Source of the DNA: Arenimonas maotaiensis | GTDB taxonomy: Bacteria > Pseudomonadota > Gammaproteobacteria > Xanthomonadales > Xanthomonadaceae | Length of the DNA stretch: 64,000 nt | Direction: 5' to 3' | Assembly (NCBI RefSeq): GCF_014638745.1 | Contig: NZ_BMFO01000001.1 | Span: forward strand, 434,001 to 498,000 | In this document: positions 19,241 through 30,680 of the stretch, piece by piece | Layout: every line of letters starts with the position of its first letter | How positions within the stretch are numbered: the first letter of the stretch is position 1 | Program-made: the position numbers and the translations under genes | The notes under the pieces: generated by a model | What the model was told of the DNA's origin: nothing | Databases searched by the model: none | What the model saw: the letters and a program-made list of their open reading frames with translations, nothing else

Positions 19241-19768
19241 TCACTTTTTCTTCGGGGCGATCATCATCACCATCTGGCGGCCTTCCAGACGCGGCCGGGA
19301 CTCGATCACGGCCTCCTCGGCCAGGTCGGTCTCGATGCGCTTGGCCATCTCCACGCCCAGCTCCTGGTGCGACATCTCGCGGCCCTTGAAGCGGATGTTG
19401 ACCTTGACCTTGTCGCCCTCTTCCAGGAAGCGGCGCACGTTGCGCAGCTTGATGCTGTAGTCGCCGACGTCGGTGGTCGGGCGGAACTTCACTTCCTTGA
19501 TTTCGACAATCTTCTGCTTCTTCTTGGCGGCGGCGGCCTTCTTCTGCAGCTCGAAGCGGTATTTGCCGTAGTCCATCACCCGGCAGACCGGCGGGTCCTG
19601 GTTGGGCTGGATTTCGACCAGATCCATGCCGGACTCCTCGGCCAAGGCCAGCGCTTCGTCGCGCGACAGCACGCCGACCATCTCGCCGTCGGCGCCGATG
19701 ACGCGCACGCGCGGCACGCGGATTTCGTGGTTCTTGCGGTTACCTTTTTCTGAAACGGGCGTATTGAT
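19241..19768 (-). CDS. infC: Translation initiation factor IF-3, predicted AUC start
   Basis: A 175-residue factor that binds the 30S subunit and checks start-codon and initiator tRNA choice. N-domain to about residue 85 with VRVIGADGE and [13 protein letters not shown], a lysine-rich linker, and a C-domain ending [10 protein letters not shown]. No ATG, GTG or TTG opens the conserved N-terminus: the first GTG at 19717 would delete residues [17 protein letters not shown] that belong to the family. The frame reaches ATC at 19768 with AGGA seven bases upstream, so AUC is the probable start, as with the AUU of E. coli infC, which IF-3 uses to limit its own synthesis. A four-codon frame (ATG at 19782) ends in TAATC, overlapping this codon. 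Confidence 0.88.
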   Translation of the reverse strand: MNTPVSEKGNRKNHEIRVPRVRVIGADGEMVGVLSRDEALALAEESGMDLVEIQPNQDPPVCRVMDYGKYRFELQKKAAAAKKKQKIVEIKEVKFRPTTDVGDYSIKLRNVRRFLEEGDKVKVNIRFKGREMSHQELGVEMAKRIETDLAEEAVIESRPRLEGRQMVMMIAPKKK

Positions 19769-19802
19769 TAGTCGATCCTCATGGTGGAAATGGGCCCGCG
19801 GC

Positions 19803-21707
19803 TCAGGGCTGCGGGGTCTCTTCGCGCAGGCGCGCGACGAATGCGTCCAACGTCATCACGCCCAGGTCCTCGCCGGAACGGGTCCGGACCGACACCTGGC
19901 CGTTTTCCTTCTCACGGTCGCCGACCACCAGCAGGTACGGCACCCGTTGCAGGGTATGTTCGCGGATTTTATAGCCGATCTTCTCGTTGCGCAAATCCCT
20001 GGCGGCCCGGAAACCGGCCTTGACCAGGGCGGCGTGCGCGGTTTCGACGAAATCGGCCTGGGCGTCGGTGATGTTCATCACCACCGCCTGCACCGGCGCC
20101 AGCCAGGTCGGCAACGCGCCGGCGTGGCTTTCGATCAGGATGCCGATGAAGCGCTCCATCGAGCCGACGATGGCCCGGTGCAGCATGACCGGATGGCGCT
20201 TGCTGGAGCTTTCATCGACGTATTCCGCACCCAGGCGCTCGGGCATCATGAAGTCGACCTGCATGGTGCCGACCTGCCAGCCGCGGCCGATGGAGTCGCG
20301 CATGTGGTATTCGATCTTCGGGCCGTAGAACGCGCCCTCGCCCGGCAGCTCCTCCCAGTGCACGCCGCAGGCGGCCAAGGCGGCACGCAACGCGCCTTCG
20401 GCCTTGTCCCAGACGGCGTCGGTGCCCAGACGCTTTTCCGGGCGCAGGGCGATCTTCAGCGAGATGTCGCTGAAACCGAAGTCGGAATACACCTTCATCG
20501 CCTGGCGGTGGAACGCGGTGACCTCGGACTCGATCTGGTCTTCGGTGCAGAAGATGTGGCCGTCGTCCTGGGTGAAGCTGCGCACGCGCATGATGCCGTG
20601 CAGCGCGCCGGAGGGCTCGTTGCGGTGGCAGGAGCCGAATTCGCCGTAACGGATCGGCAGGTCGCGGTAGCTGTGCAGGCCGTGGTTGAACACCTGCACG
20701 TGACCCGGGCAGTTCATCGGCTTGACCGCGTAGGTGCGCTTCTCGGACTCGGTGAAGAACATGTTCTCCTGGTAGTTGTCCCAGTGCCCGGAGCGCTTCC
20801 ACAGCGAGACGTCCAGGATCTGCGGGCAACGCACTTCCTGATAGCCGGAGTCGCGGTAGACGCGGCGCATGTACTGCTCGACCACCTGCCACAACGCCCA
20901 GCCTTTCGGGTGCCAGAACACCATGCCCGGCGCCTCTTCCTGTTGGTGGAACAGGTCCAGCGCCTTGCCGATCTTGCGGTGGTCGCGCTTCTCGGCCTCT
21001 TCCAGCTGGAACAGATAGGCCTTCAGGTCCTTCTCGTTCAACCAGGCGGTGCCGTAGATGCGGCTGAGCATGGCGTTGTTGGAATCGCCGCGCCAATAAG
21101 CGCCGGCCACCTTCATCAACTTGACGGCGCGCAGCTTGTCGGTGCTGGGCACGTGCGGACCGCGGCACAGGTCGGTGAATTCGCCCTGGCTGTACAGCGA
21201 CAGCGCCTCGCCGGCCGGAATCGATTCGATGATCTCGGCCTTGTAGTGCTCGCCGAGGCCCTTGAAGTAGGCCACGGCCTCGTCGCGCGACTTCACGCTG
21301 CGCGACACGGCATGCGCCTCCTTGATGATCTTGGCCATCTCGGCCTCGATCAGCGGCAGGTCGTCCGGAGTGAACGGGCGCTCGTAGGCGAAGTCGTAGT
21401 AGAAGCCGTTGTCGATCACCGGGCCGATGGTGACCTGCGCACCCGGATACAGGCGCTGCACGGCCTGTGCCAGCAAGTGCGCCGAGGAATGGCGCAGGAT
21501 GTCGAGCGCGTCGGGGTGCTTGTCGGTGACGATTTCCAGCACGGCGTCGCGTTCGATGGTGAAGCCGGTGTCGACCAGCCGGCCGTCGACCTTGCCGGCC
21601 AAGGCGGCTTTGGCCAGACCGGCGCCGATGGAGGCGGCCACGTCGGCGACGGTGACGGGATGTTCGAAGGGGCGTTGCGAGCCGTCAGGCAAGGTGATGG
21701 TGATCAT
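19803..21707 (-). CDS. thrS: Threonyl-tRNA synthetase
   Basis: A 634-residue class II synthetase. Order: TGS domain (1-63), editing domain (about 65-220, with [11 protein letters not shown] and the H-x-x-x-H zinc/editing motif), catalytic core with motif 2 region [20 protein letters not shown] and motif 3 [12 protein letters not shown], and C-terminal anticodon-binding domain ([13 protein letters not shown]). It charges tRNA-Thr and hydrolyses Ser-tRNA-Thr. The start MITITLPDG is the family start; the upstream frame is not. The gene leads the infC cluster and has a leader with a terminator-like hairpin. Confidence 0.95.
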   Translation of the reverse strand: MITITLPDGSQRPFEHPVTVADVAASIGAGLAKAALAGKVDGRLVDTGFTIERDAVLEIVTDKHPDALDILRHSSAHLLAQAVQRLYPGAQVTIGPVIDNGFYYDFAYERPFTPDDLPLIEAEMAKIIKEAHAVSRSVKSRDEAVAYFKGLGEHYKAEIIESIPAGEALSLYSQGEFTDLCRGPHVPSTDKLRAVKLMKVAGAYWRGDSNNAMLSRIYGTAWLNEKDLKAYLFQLEEAEKRDHRKIGKALDLFHQQEEAPGMVFWHPKGWALWQVVEQYMRRVYRDSGYQEVRCPQILDVSLWKRSGHWDNYQENMFFTESEKRTYAVKPMNCPGHVQVFNHGLHSYRDLPIRYGEFGSCHRNEPSGALHGIMRVRSFTQDDGHIFCTEDQIESEVTAFHRQAMKVYSDFGFSDISLKIALRPEKRLGTDAVWDKAEGALRAALAACGVHWEELPGEGAFYGPKIEYHMRDSIGRGWQVGTMQVDFMMPERLGAEYVDESSSKRHPVMLHRAIVGSMERFIGILIESHAGALPTWLAPVQAVVMNITDAQADFVETAHAALVKAGFRAARDLRNEKIGYKIREHTLQRVPYLLVVGDREKENGQVSVRTRSGEDLGVMTLDAFVARLREETPQP

Positions 21708-21728
21708 GGATTCGCGGGGTTCGGAAAT

Positions 21729-21749
21729 AAAAAAGGACGCCAAGCGTCC
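21729..21749 (-). terminator. Terminator-like hairpin inside the thrS leader
   Basis: GGACGC and GCGTCC form a perfect 6-bp stem with a three-base loop, followed on the minus strand by TTTTTT. It ends about 22 bases before the thrS start codon and downstream of the predicted promoter, so it could act as a transcription attenuator. Confidence 0.55.
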
Positions 21750-21840
21750 GGTATGCGCTCGGGTGGAGGTTCAGCATTGGACGATGCTAGTGGACATGTC
21801 GCACACGCGGCGCCCGGCGCCACCTCTGAATGTTAAGGAT

Positions 21841-21869
21841 ACGTTAGGCGTTTTGGGCCGAAAAGTCAA
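21841..21869 (-). promoter_or_regulatory. Probable promoter of thrS
   Basis: TTGACT (21869-21864) and TAACGT (21846-21841) are 17 bases apart on the minus strand. The -35 is strong, the -10 weak. Transcripts from here would carry a leader of about 125 bases. Confidence 0.45.
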
Positions 21870-21903
21870 TCGGAATGGGCGTTTACGCGATCCGGCGGGC
21901 GAA

Positions 21904-21931
21904 AAAAAACACCGCCGAAGCGGTGTTTTTT
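21904..21931 (-). terminator. Terminator of the subtilase gene
   Basis: AAAAAACACCGC and GCGGTGTTTTTT form a 12-bp stem with a four-base CGAA/TTCG loop, 20 bases beyond the subtilase stop. Confidence 0.85.
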
Positions 21932-21950
21932 CCGATTCAGGAAGAATCGA

Positions 21951-23321
<1,371 letters not shown>

Positions 23322-23379
23322 GATGGAAACCCCTGAGAATGTGGTGGCATGCCCGGCCCCACGCCGCGGCATGAATCTG

Positions 23380-23408
23380 AACATAAAATGAACAAACCTG
23401 AATGTCAA
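23380..23408 (-). promoter_or_regulatory. Promoter of the subtilase gene
   Basis: On the minus strand a consensus TTGACA (23408-23403) and TATGTT (23385-23380) are 17 bases apart, giving a leader of about 50 bases before the AGGGG site and ATG. Confidence 0.7.
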
Positions 23409-23622
23409 CGATTGTTACAAATCTATTTCGGTTCACCACCACCCCTCGCCCGCCTCGAATCCGGCAAGCCTTTTGCCACCGCGCACTACCAGACATTGGA
23501 TATTTAAAATCAAAGGGATAATGCGGAATTTTGCAGTCGAATCGCAAGCCAGCCAAGTCAAGTTCAGGAACGTGAACCTCACAGCGAGTGGCGGACGCCT
23601 CGCAGCGATCACTGCGCAAACG
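23409..23622. other. Intergenic stretch without recognised gene
   Basis: Between the subtilase promoter and the tRNA-Val terminator. Part of it (around 23490-23560) is richer in A+T than the surroundings. No frame with a plausible start and coding pattern and no convincing RNA was seen. Confidence 0.5.
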
Positions 23623-23648
23623 AAAAAGCCACCCTTTCGGGTGGCTTG
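23623..23648 (-). terminator. Terminator of tRNA-Val
   Basis: GCCACCC and GGGTGGC form a stem with a TTTC/GAAA loop, followed on the minus strand by TTTTT, a few bases after the encoded CCA. Confidence 0.8.
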
Positions 23649-23652
23649 GTCT

Positions 23653-23727
23653 TGGTGGGCGATACAGGGTTCGAACCTGTGACCCCTACCATGTCAAGGT
23701 AGTGCTCTACCGCTGAGCTAATCGCCC
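23653..23727 (-). tRNA. tRNA-Val (GAC)
   Basis: A 75-nt cloverleaf with encoded CCA. Acceptor GGGCGAT pairs with ATCGCCC; the anticodon loop TTGACAT gives GAC; the T-arm has GGTTCGAACC. It reads GUC and GUU valine codons. Confidence 0.95.
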
Positions 23728-23744
23728 GAAACATCGGGACGGAA

Positions 23745-23774
23745 ATTATACGCCGAAACCGGCGCCGGGCGCAA
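23745..23774 (-). promoter_or_regulatory. Promoter of tRNA-Val
   Basis: TTGCGC (23774-23769) and a perfect TATAAT (23750-23745), 18 bases apart, directly between the uvrB stop and the tRNA. Confidence 0.65.
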
Positions 23775-23778
23775 ATGC

Positions 23779-25776
<1,998 letters not shown>

Positions 25777-25891
25777 GGCGGATTCTTGGGGTCGATTGGG
25801 AATTTTCGCACAGGCGGGGCCGGCAAGCACCTAGTTTCCCGGACCGGACCCGGGCCGAAACTGGCCGCACTACCCTACACCGGAGACCGTG

Positions 25892-26428
25892 ATGAAAAAG
25901 CGCACGTACGGATTCACCCTTGCCGAACTGCTGTTCTGCCTGGCCGGCCTCGGCGTCCTCGGCGCCGTCGCGGTTCCCGGCCTGCAGGCCGGGCGGCATG
26001 CGGCCAGCTCGGCCGACGCCAAGAGCGCCCTGCTCGAGACCCTGATGAAATCCTCGCACAAGGCCGCCCTGCACGGGGCGCGCACCACCCTGTGCCCCAG
26101 CTTCAACGGTGAGCAGTGCAGCGCCGGCTTCGACTGGAGCCGCGGCTGGATCGCCTTCATCGACCGCAACGGCAGCCGCGAGCGGGAGCTGGACGAAGCC
26201 GTGATCATGGTCAAACCGGCCTTGGACGGCGCCCGCCTGCTCAGCACCAGCGGCCGCAGCCGCATCGTGTTCCAAGGCAACGGCGGCAATGCCGGCAGCA
26301 ACGTCACCTTCACCCTGTGCGACGGCCGCGGCGCCGGCAAGGCCCAGACCCTGGTGGTCAGCAATACCGGCAACCTGCGCCAAGGCGTGGCCAGCCCGGA
26401 ACAGATCGCCGCCGCCTGCACGTTCTGA
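25892..26428 (+). CDS. Orphan type IV pseudopilin (GspH/FimT type)
   Basis: A 178-residue prepilin-like protein. Class III signal peptide MKKRTYG, cleavage before Phe8, Glu12 at mature position 5 (FTLAE), then a hydrophobic helix. The C-terminal part resembles the GspH/FimT fold, with cysteines in TLCPSFNGEQC and near the end. GGAGA precedes the ATG at 25892. It is a single gene, divergent from uvrB and closed by a terminator, and lies 5.6 kb from the minor-pilin operon. The conserved Glu5 in an otherwise unusual leader suggests it is processed by PilD. Confidence 0.8.
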   Translation: MKKRTYGFTLAELLFCLAGLGVLGAVAVPGLQAGRHAASSADAKSALLETLMKSSHKAALHGARTTLCPSFNGEQCSAGFDWSRGWIAFIDRNGSRERELDEAVIMVKPALDGARLLSTSGRSRIVFQGNGGNAGSNVTFTLCDGRGAGKAQTLVVSNTGNLRQGVASPEQIAAACTF

Positions 26429-26452
26429 GGTTCGCGCCGGCTCCGGAACGCG

Positions 26453-26478
26453 AAAAACCCGCCTTTCGGCGGGTTTTT
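26453..26478. terminator. Bidirectional terminator between pseudopilin and tRNA-Asn
   Basis: AAAAACCCGCC and GGCGGGTTTTT form an 11-bp stem with a four-base loop and T-runs on both strands. Confidence 0.85.
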
Positions 26479-26485
26479 CAGCATC

Positions 26486-26562
26486 TGGCGCCCGAAGTTG
26501 GACTCGAACCAACGACCCCCTGATTAACAGTCAAGTGCTCTAACCGGCTGAGCTATTCGGGC
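26486..26562 (-). tRNA. tRNA-Asn (GTT)
   Basis: A 77-nt cloverleaf with encoded CCA. Acceptor GCCCGAA pairs with TTCGGGC; the anticodon loop CTGTTAA gives GTT; the T-arm has GGTTCGAGTCC. It reads AAC and AAU. Confidence 0.95.
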
Positions 26563-26572
26563 AAGGACGGCT

Positions 26573-26601
26573 ATTTTCGCCAAAATCGCCGCCGGCGTCA
26601 A
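26573..26601 (-). promoter_or_regulatory. Promoter of tRNA-Asn
   Basis: TTGACG (26601-26596) and GAAAAT (26578-26573) are 17 bases apart on the minus strand, just upstream of the tRNA. Confidence 0.6.
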
Positions 26602-26652
26602 CCGGTTCCGACGCCTTTTCCCGACGGCCTGCCCCACCTTGGCCGGACGACA

Positions 26653-26686
26653 CGAAAAAGAAACCCCGCCGGAGCAGGGTTTCTTT
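26653..26686 (-). terminator. Terminator of the minor-pilin operon
   Basis: AAAGAAACCC and GGGGTTTCTTT pair around a GC-rich loop, followed on the minus strand by TTTTTC, 21 bases after the last stop codon of the operon. Confidence 0.75.
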
Positions 26687-26706
26687 CAGGCGGATGACAT
26701 CTCGGC

Positions 26707-29028
26707 TCAAGGCGGACAACTTGCGCTTGTGATTGTGTAGGTCTTCTGATTGCAATTCGATGTCTTACAGACATAGGTGCACGTGTTTGCTGTCTTTGTC
26801 TCGTTCTGCAGAAACATGCCGATATTGATAGTGTTGCCGTCTGCGATTAAAGGGAAGGTAATGCTAGTCGATTCGCTGAGCGCGCCATCAGACGGAAGTG
26901 GCAAACCAATCACACCGGATTGGCTGGCTAAATCGACTCGATAGTTCTTACAGTAAGTCACTTGGTACGCATCCCTAACCCCAGGATCGTAGGACACGTT
27001 ACCATTCGGGCCACTACAGGTAATCGGATCATGGCTGGTGCGGGTGGTATCGCTGGTGTTGTAGCTACGGATGGTTAAGACAACGCCGACGCCGACAGTG
27101 GCTGTGGTGCAGGTAAACGGATTCGGGCCACCATTGGCCGGATTGTAGTTGCACGTCGCTGCCGGGTTGGCCACAAAATTCGGATAAGTAGACGCGCTGA
27201 GGCCAAACGAGTAGTTATTGACATTAACGGTATAAGTCCCGCCGCCGACCGGCGGCGTGCCGCCGCCGATGGCGAACACCTGCGTGTCTTGCAGATCCGT
27301 CTCGTCGGGATCGATCGCGCTGGAAAGCAACGCAATGCCCGAATTCGAGTTGAAAATCGAGGAATAGGCGGTCTGGTTGCTGTTATTGGTCGGGTTCGAG
27401 CCCGGCGTGACTTTACCGCGCACCGGATCGGTCTGGGTCTCGCTACTGGCGAAATCGGCGTTGGTCACCACGATTTGGGTGCCCGAGGTCGGCGACCAGC
27501 GGCTCAGCTCCGACAGATTGATGGAGGTGAACGGCACATATTTCAGCACACAGGAGCGTTGCTGCGCCGTTGTGCCGGTGCACTTGGACGTGGCGATCTT
27601 GTCGCGCGCCTCCGGCTCGAGATAATCGATGAACAGACCGCGTGAATGCAACCATTTGAAATCGTTGGAGCGTTGGATGCCGATCGAGGCGGGGGCGTTG
27701 ATGTCGCGCGCCGTCTCCAGACCGGACACCGCGGATGCTGTCAACGGCGTATTGTAGCTGGCCTGGTTGCCTTGGTTGACGATACGCGAATCCAGGTAAT
27801 CCAGTACCAGATTCTGGTAGTTGGCGATGGCGGTCGTGGTCGGCGCGAAAGCACCGGTGGTGCCGTCGTTCCGCGCCTCGAGCAGATTGAAGTAGTCGTT
27901 GTTCATGTCCGCCGCGACACGGAAGATGCCGTCCACCCGGATCAACCGGCACGACTCCAGGTAGTTGTCGTTGGTGCCGGCCGCCACCAAGGCGCCGTTG
28001 GCGATCTTGTAGTGGACATGCGAGGCACGGCGGGGGTCGAACTTGGCCCCCTCCACGCCGCTCGGATCGTGATGGTCCCGGCAACAGGTGGTGCAGTAGG
28101 TGCTCTGCGGCGGATCGTTGTTGCCGATGGTCGCCGGACCCGCCGGCGGCGCATAGGAGGCCGGCCTCGGCACCGAGTAGCGGAATCCGTTCCAGTAGGA
28201 CGGGCGGTAGGCGGTATCGGTGCTGACCGCGTTGCCGGCGTTGCAGGTGCAGCCGACCACGACCGTCTCAACCCGCGACTGGACCTGCGCCGTGGTATCG
28301 GTTATCGCGGCGTACGTCAGCACGTCGAAGCGGGTCTCGACCACATGCTGGTTGTTCTTGTTGCCGACGATTTCCGGTTTGGGGTTGGTCGCGGCCGTTT
28401 CGCTGCCGTCGCCCACGGCGATCGGAATCACGCCCTCGGTCAGGCTCGGGTCGTTGATCAGCACGCGCGGATAGCGCGGTTCCGACGTGGCGGTATTGTT
28501 CAACACCACCTTCGAGCCGTCTCCGGGCGACACCGCGCCGATGGCGTCTTCCAGGCCGATGCTTTGGGTGGCGCCGTTGGCGTCGGTCCAGCTGACGGTG
28601 ATGGCGACGCGCTTGTACTCGTTGTTCGCCGTGAAGGCGACGCCGCTGGCATTGGCCGCGGGCGTTGGGCCGGTCAATGTGGCGATGGCGGCGAACGCGC
28701 TAGTACTGGGCTGATAGCCGAAACGGGTCACCGTCCACGCACGGCTGTAATTGACGCCGCCGAGATTGCCGTTGCTGTCGTTGACGGTATCCGTGCCGGT
28801 GGTCACCGCCTGGTAGCCGGCCAGCGTGCCGAACGAGCGCAGGTCCTCAAGCTTGTCCTTGGCCAGCTGCAGTGCCACGGTCTGGGCCTTGGTCTCGGCC
28901 GAGGAACGGATCAGGCTGGTCTGCAGGGCGGCAAGCGCCATCAGGCCGAAACCGAGCACCACGACCGAAATCATGACCTCGATCATGCTGAAGCCGCGGC
29001 TATTGCGTTTCATGCGATTCGTACTCAT
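26707..29028 (-). CDS. pilV: Very large PilV-like minor pilin
   Basis: A 773-residue protein, several times the usual length of PilV. It opens with a class III signal (MSTNRMKRNSRG, cleaved before Phe13; Glu17 is mature Glu5 in FSMIE) and a pilin helix, as in PilV. A large extracellular part follows. Residues ~311-321 hold a Cys/His cluster, CTTCCRDHH, that could bind a metal. The last ~200 residues are cysteine-rich (CNYN, CTYVCKTSNC) and the DNA for them is poorer in G+C than the rest. GAGGA six bases before ATG 29028 decides the start; it begins nine bases after the pilX stop. Likely a pilus-tip adhesin or tip subunit. Confidence 0.75.
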   Translation of the reverse strand: MSTNRMKRNSRGFSMIEVMISVVVLGFGLMALAALQTSLIRSSAETKAQTVALQLAKDKLEDLRSFGTLAGYQAVTTGTDTVNDSNGNLGGVNYSRAWTVTRFGYQPSTSAFAAIATLTGPTPAANASGVAFTANNEYKRVAITVSWTDANGATQSIGLEDAIGAVSPGDGSKVVLNNTATSEPRYPRVLINDPSLTEGVIPIAVGDGSETAATNPKPEIVGNKNNQHVVETRFDVLTYAAITDTTAQVQSRVETVVVGCTCNAGNAVSTDTAYRPSYWNGFRYSVPRPASYAPPAGPATIGNNDPPQSTYCTTCCRDHHDPSGVEGAKFDPRRASHVHYKIANGALVAAGTNDNYLESCRLIRVDGIFRVAADMNNDYFNLLEARNDGTTGAFAPTTTAIANYQNLVLDYLDSRIVNQGNQASYNTPLTASAVSGLETARDINAPASIGIQRSNDFKWLHSRGLFIDYLEPEARDKIATSKCTGTTAQQRSCVLKYVPFTSINLSELSRWSPTSGTQIVVTNADFASSETQTDPVRGKVTPGSNPTNNSNQTAYSSIFNSNSGIALLSSAIDPDETDLQDTQVFAIGGGTPPVGGGTYTVNVNNYSFGLSASTYPNFVANPAATCNYNPANGGPNPFTCTTATVGVGVVLTIRSYNTSDTTRTSHDPITCSGPNGNVSYDPGVRDAYQVTYCKNYRVDLASQSGVIGLPLPSDGALSESTSITFPLIADGNTINIGMFLQNETKTANTCTYVCKTSNCNQKTYTITSASCPP

Positions 29029-29037
29029 GGCCATTCC

Positions 29038-30669
29038 TCAGAATCCTTCCGTCGCGTCCAGCCAGCTGCCCGGCACGCGCGCGAACTTGGCGTTTTTCGG
29101 CAATTGGTTGGGATCGGTGCTGACGGCGGTGTTGTCGTAGATGATGTCGATGGTGCCGGCGATGTCGATATCGCCTTCCACCACCAGGGAGCCGATGATC
29201 TTGGAGTTGCCGACGCCCTTGAACTGGGCGGTGTTGTTGTTGCTGCGCACGAACAGGAGGCCGAAGAAATCGGTGTTGTTGACGGTCGCCTCGCCTTCCA
29301 GCACGACGATCGCCGGCGCATTGGGAGAACCGACCTGCGACGGCAACGAGCAGGTCCCCTGGATGTAGTACAGGCCGGATGCACTGGCGCCCAATGCGTT
29401 GAGTTGGGCACAGGTGATGACCTCGGCGTCCAGCTCGTCGATCAGGGTGTAGCTGGCGCAGTTCTGGTTCGAGGCCGGGCCGCAGTTGGTGTTCACGGCA
29501 TTGGCGCCTTCGTCTACCACGCTGGACGCGTTGAAGATCCACTCGAACAGGGAATCGTCGGTGGTCACGTTCAGGTCGCTGAGATTGTTGCCGTTGCAGT
29601 CGAGGCCGGGGAAGAAGCCGACATCCGGCAAGGTGCCGTTGCCGCCGTCGCGGTCCAGGATGTCGAGCCCTTCCTTTTTAGTGCCTGCGGAATGGCCGGA
29701 CAGGAAATTGCTGCCCGACCCGGTGATGGCCGGGCAGCCGCAGGCGTTGTTGGTGGTCACGCAGGTGGTCTTCAGCTCGGAGACCGGCGTGTTCTTGAGG
29801 TATTCGCCGAGCTGGCAGGTGGCCACGCTGCCGACGCCTCCAGAAGCCGGGCACAATCCGCCGCCGGAACCGTCGACGCCGACGTCGTTCGGCGACCAGA
29901 TCGATGCCGGCACGCCGTAACCGCCGGCATTCGGATTGGTCACGATCTGGGCGTTGCCCAGCCCCTTTACGAAGCCCGAGCCGATAATCGGTACGGAGGA
30001 GGTCTGGCTGGCGTCCGTGTAGGAGGCCCAGGTCTCCTTGATCACCGCCGTGGTGTTTTCATTGGTCAGCGTGGCGGTGGCGATGAAGGTGACCGCGATG
30101 CGGTTGCCCTTGGCCGGTGACGAGGCGCAGGCCGGCGTGGCCAGCGACGAATCGATCCGGCACAACACCGCCTGCACGTCGACCACCGAAGGGAAGGCGG
30201 CCGCGCCGCCGACGTTGCCGATCGAGGTCGAGGGAATGAAACGGGTGGTGGCGGTGCTGGCGCCGGTGCCGTCGGTGGTATAGAACCACAATTGCGCACG
30301 ACGGGTGCCGTCCGACTCTGAGCGGCACGGATGCGGCCGGCCGTCGATGGTGGCGGTATCGGTGACGCCGGCACAGGTTTTCCAGCCGGCATTGTTGGCT
30401 GTGCTGTCCAGCCAGCCGCCGGTGATATTGCTGATGACCTTGTCGCGATTGGCCTTCAGGGCTTCGCCGGCCAGGTTGATGCCGGCCTCGGCCGCCTGCT
30501 CGGCGATGCGGGCGCGGTTCTCGTTGGTGGCGGTGCGCTGCTCGAAGAAGCCGACGCTGGTCGAGAACAGCACCACCAGGCTGAGGATGATCAGCAGCAG
30601 CATGGTGATGGCCAACGTGGACACGCCGCGTTGGCGACGGTATGAAATGGCGGAAATACTGGTGTTCAT
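29038..30669 (-). CDS. pilX: Large PilX-like minor pilin
   Basis: A 543-residue protein with a PilX-type N-terminus: RRQRGVSTLAITMLLLIIL, a cleavable leader ending in Gly15 and a membrane helix, then EQAAEAGINLAGEAL. As in PilX, the mature position 5 is not Glu (it is Ala). Usual PilX is about 170-200 residues; here a long passenger follows, with repeated short strands near the end (GSLVVEGDIDIAGTIDI) suggesting a beta-helix or stacked-strand fold. GAGAGGAA precedes the start; it is 11 bases after pilW. No pilY1 lies in the operon, so the large passenger may take over tip functions. Confidence 0.75.
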   Translation of the reverse strand: MNTSISAISYRRQRGVSTLAITMLLLIILSLVVLFSTSVGFFEQRTATNENRARIAEQAAEAGINLAGEALKANRDKVISNITGGWLDSTANNAGWKTCAGVTDTATIDGRPHPCRSESDGTRRAQLWFYTTDGTGASTATTRFIPSTSIGNVGGAAAFPSVVDVQAVLCRIDSSLATPACASSPAKGNRIAVTFIATATLTNENTTAVIKETWASYTDASQTSSVPIIGSGFVKGLGNAQIVTNPNAGGYGVPASIWSPNDVGVDGSGGGLCPASGGVGSVATCQLGEYLKNTPVSELKTTCVTTNNACGCPAITGSGSNFLSGHSAGTKKEGLDILDRDGGNGTLPDVGFFPGLDCNGNNLSDLNVTTDDSLFEWIFNASSVVDEGANAVNTNCGPASNQNCASYTLIDELDAEVITCAQLNALGASASGLYYIQGTCSLPSQVGSPNAPAIVVLEGEATVNNTDFFGLLFVRSNNNTAQFKGVGNSKIIGSLVVEGDIDIAGTIDIIYDNTAVSTDPNQLPKNAKFARVPGSWLDATEGF

Positions 30670-30680
30670 GGCGTTTCCTC

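Noticed and set aside
19241-19717. infC starting at GTG 19717
   Set aside because: It would remove the conserved N-terminal segment and has no ribosome binding site.
21790-21835. GGTGGCGCCGG segment in the thrS leader as a T-box
   Set aside because: It only partly matches the T-box core, no specifier stem was found, and T-boxes are not typical of gammaproteobacteria.
19602-21836. Plus-strand frame of 744 codons opposite thrS
   Set aside because: No recognisable domains; thrS on the other strand is complete and conserved.
25777-25891. LexA box upstream of uvrB
   Set aside because: No sequence resembling a known LexA operator was found in the gap.
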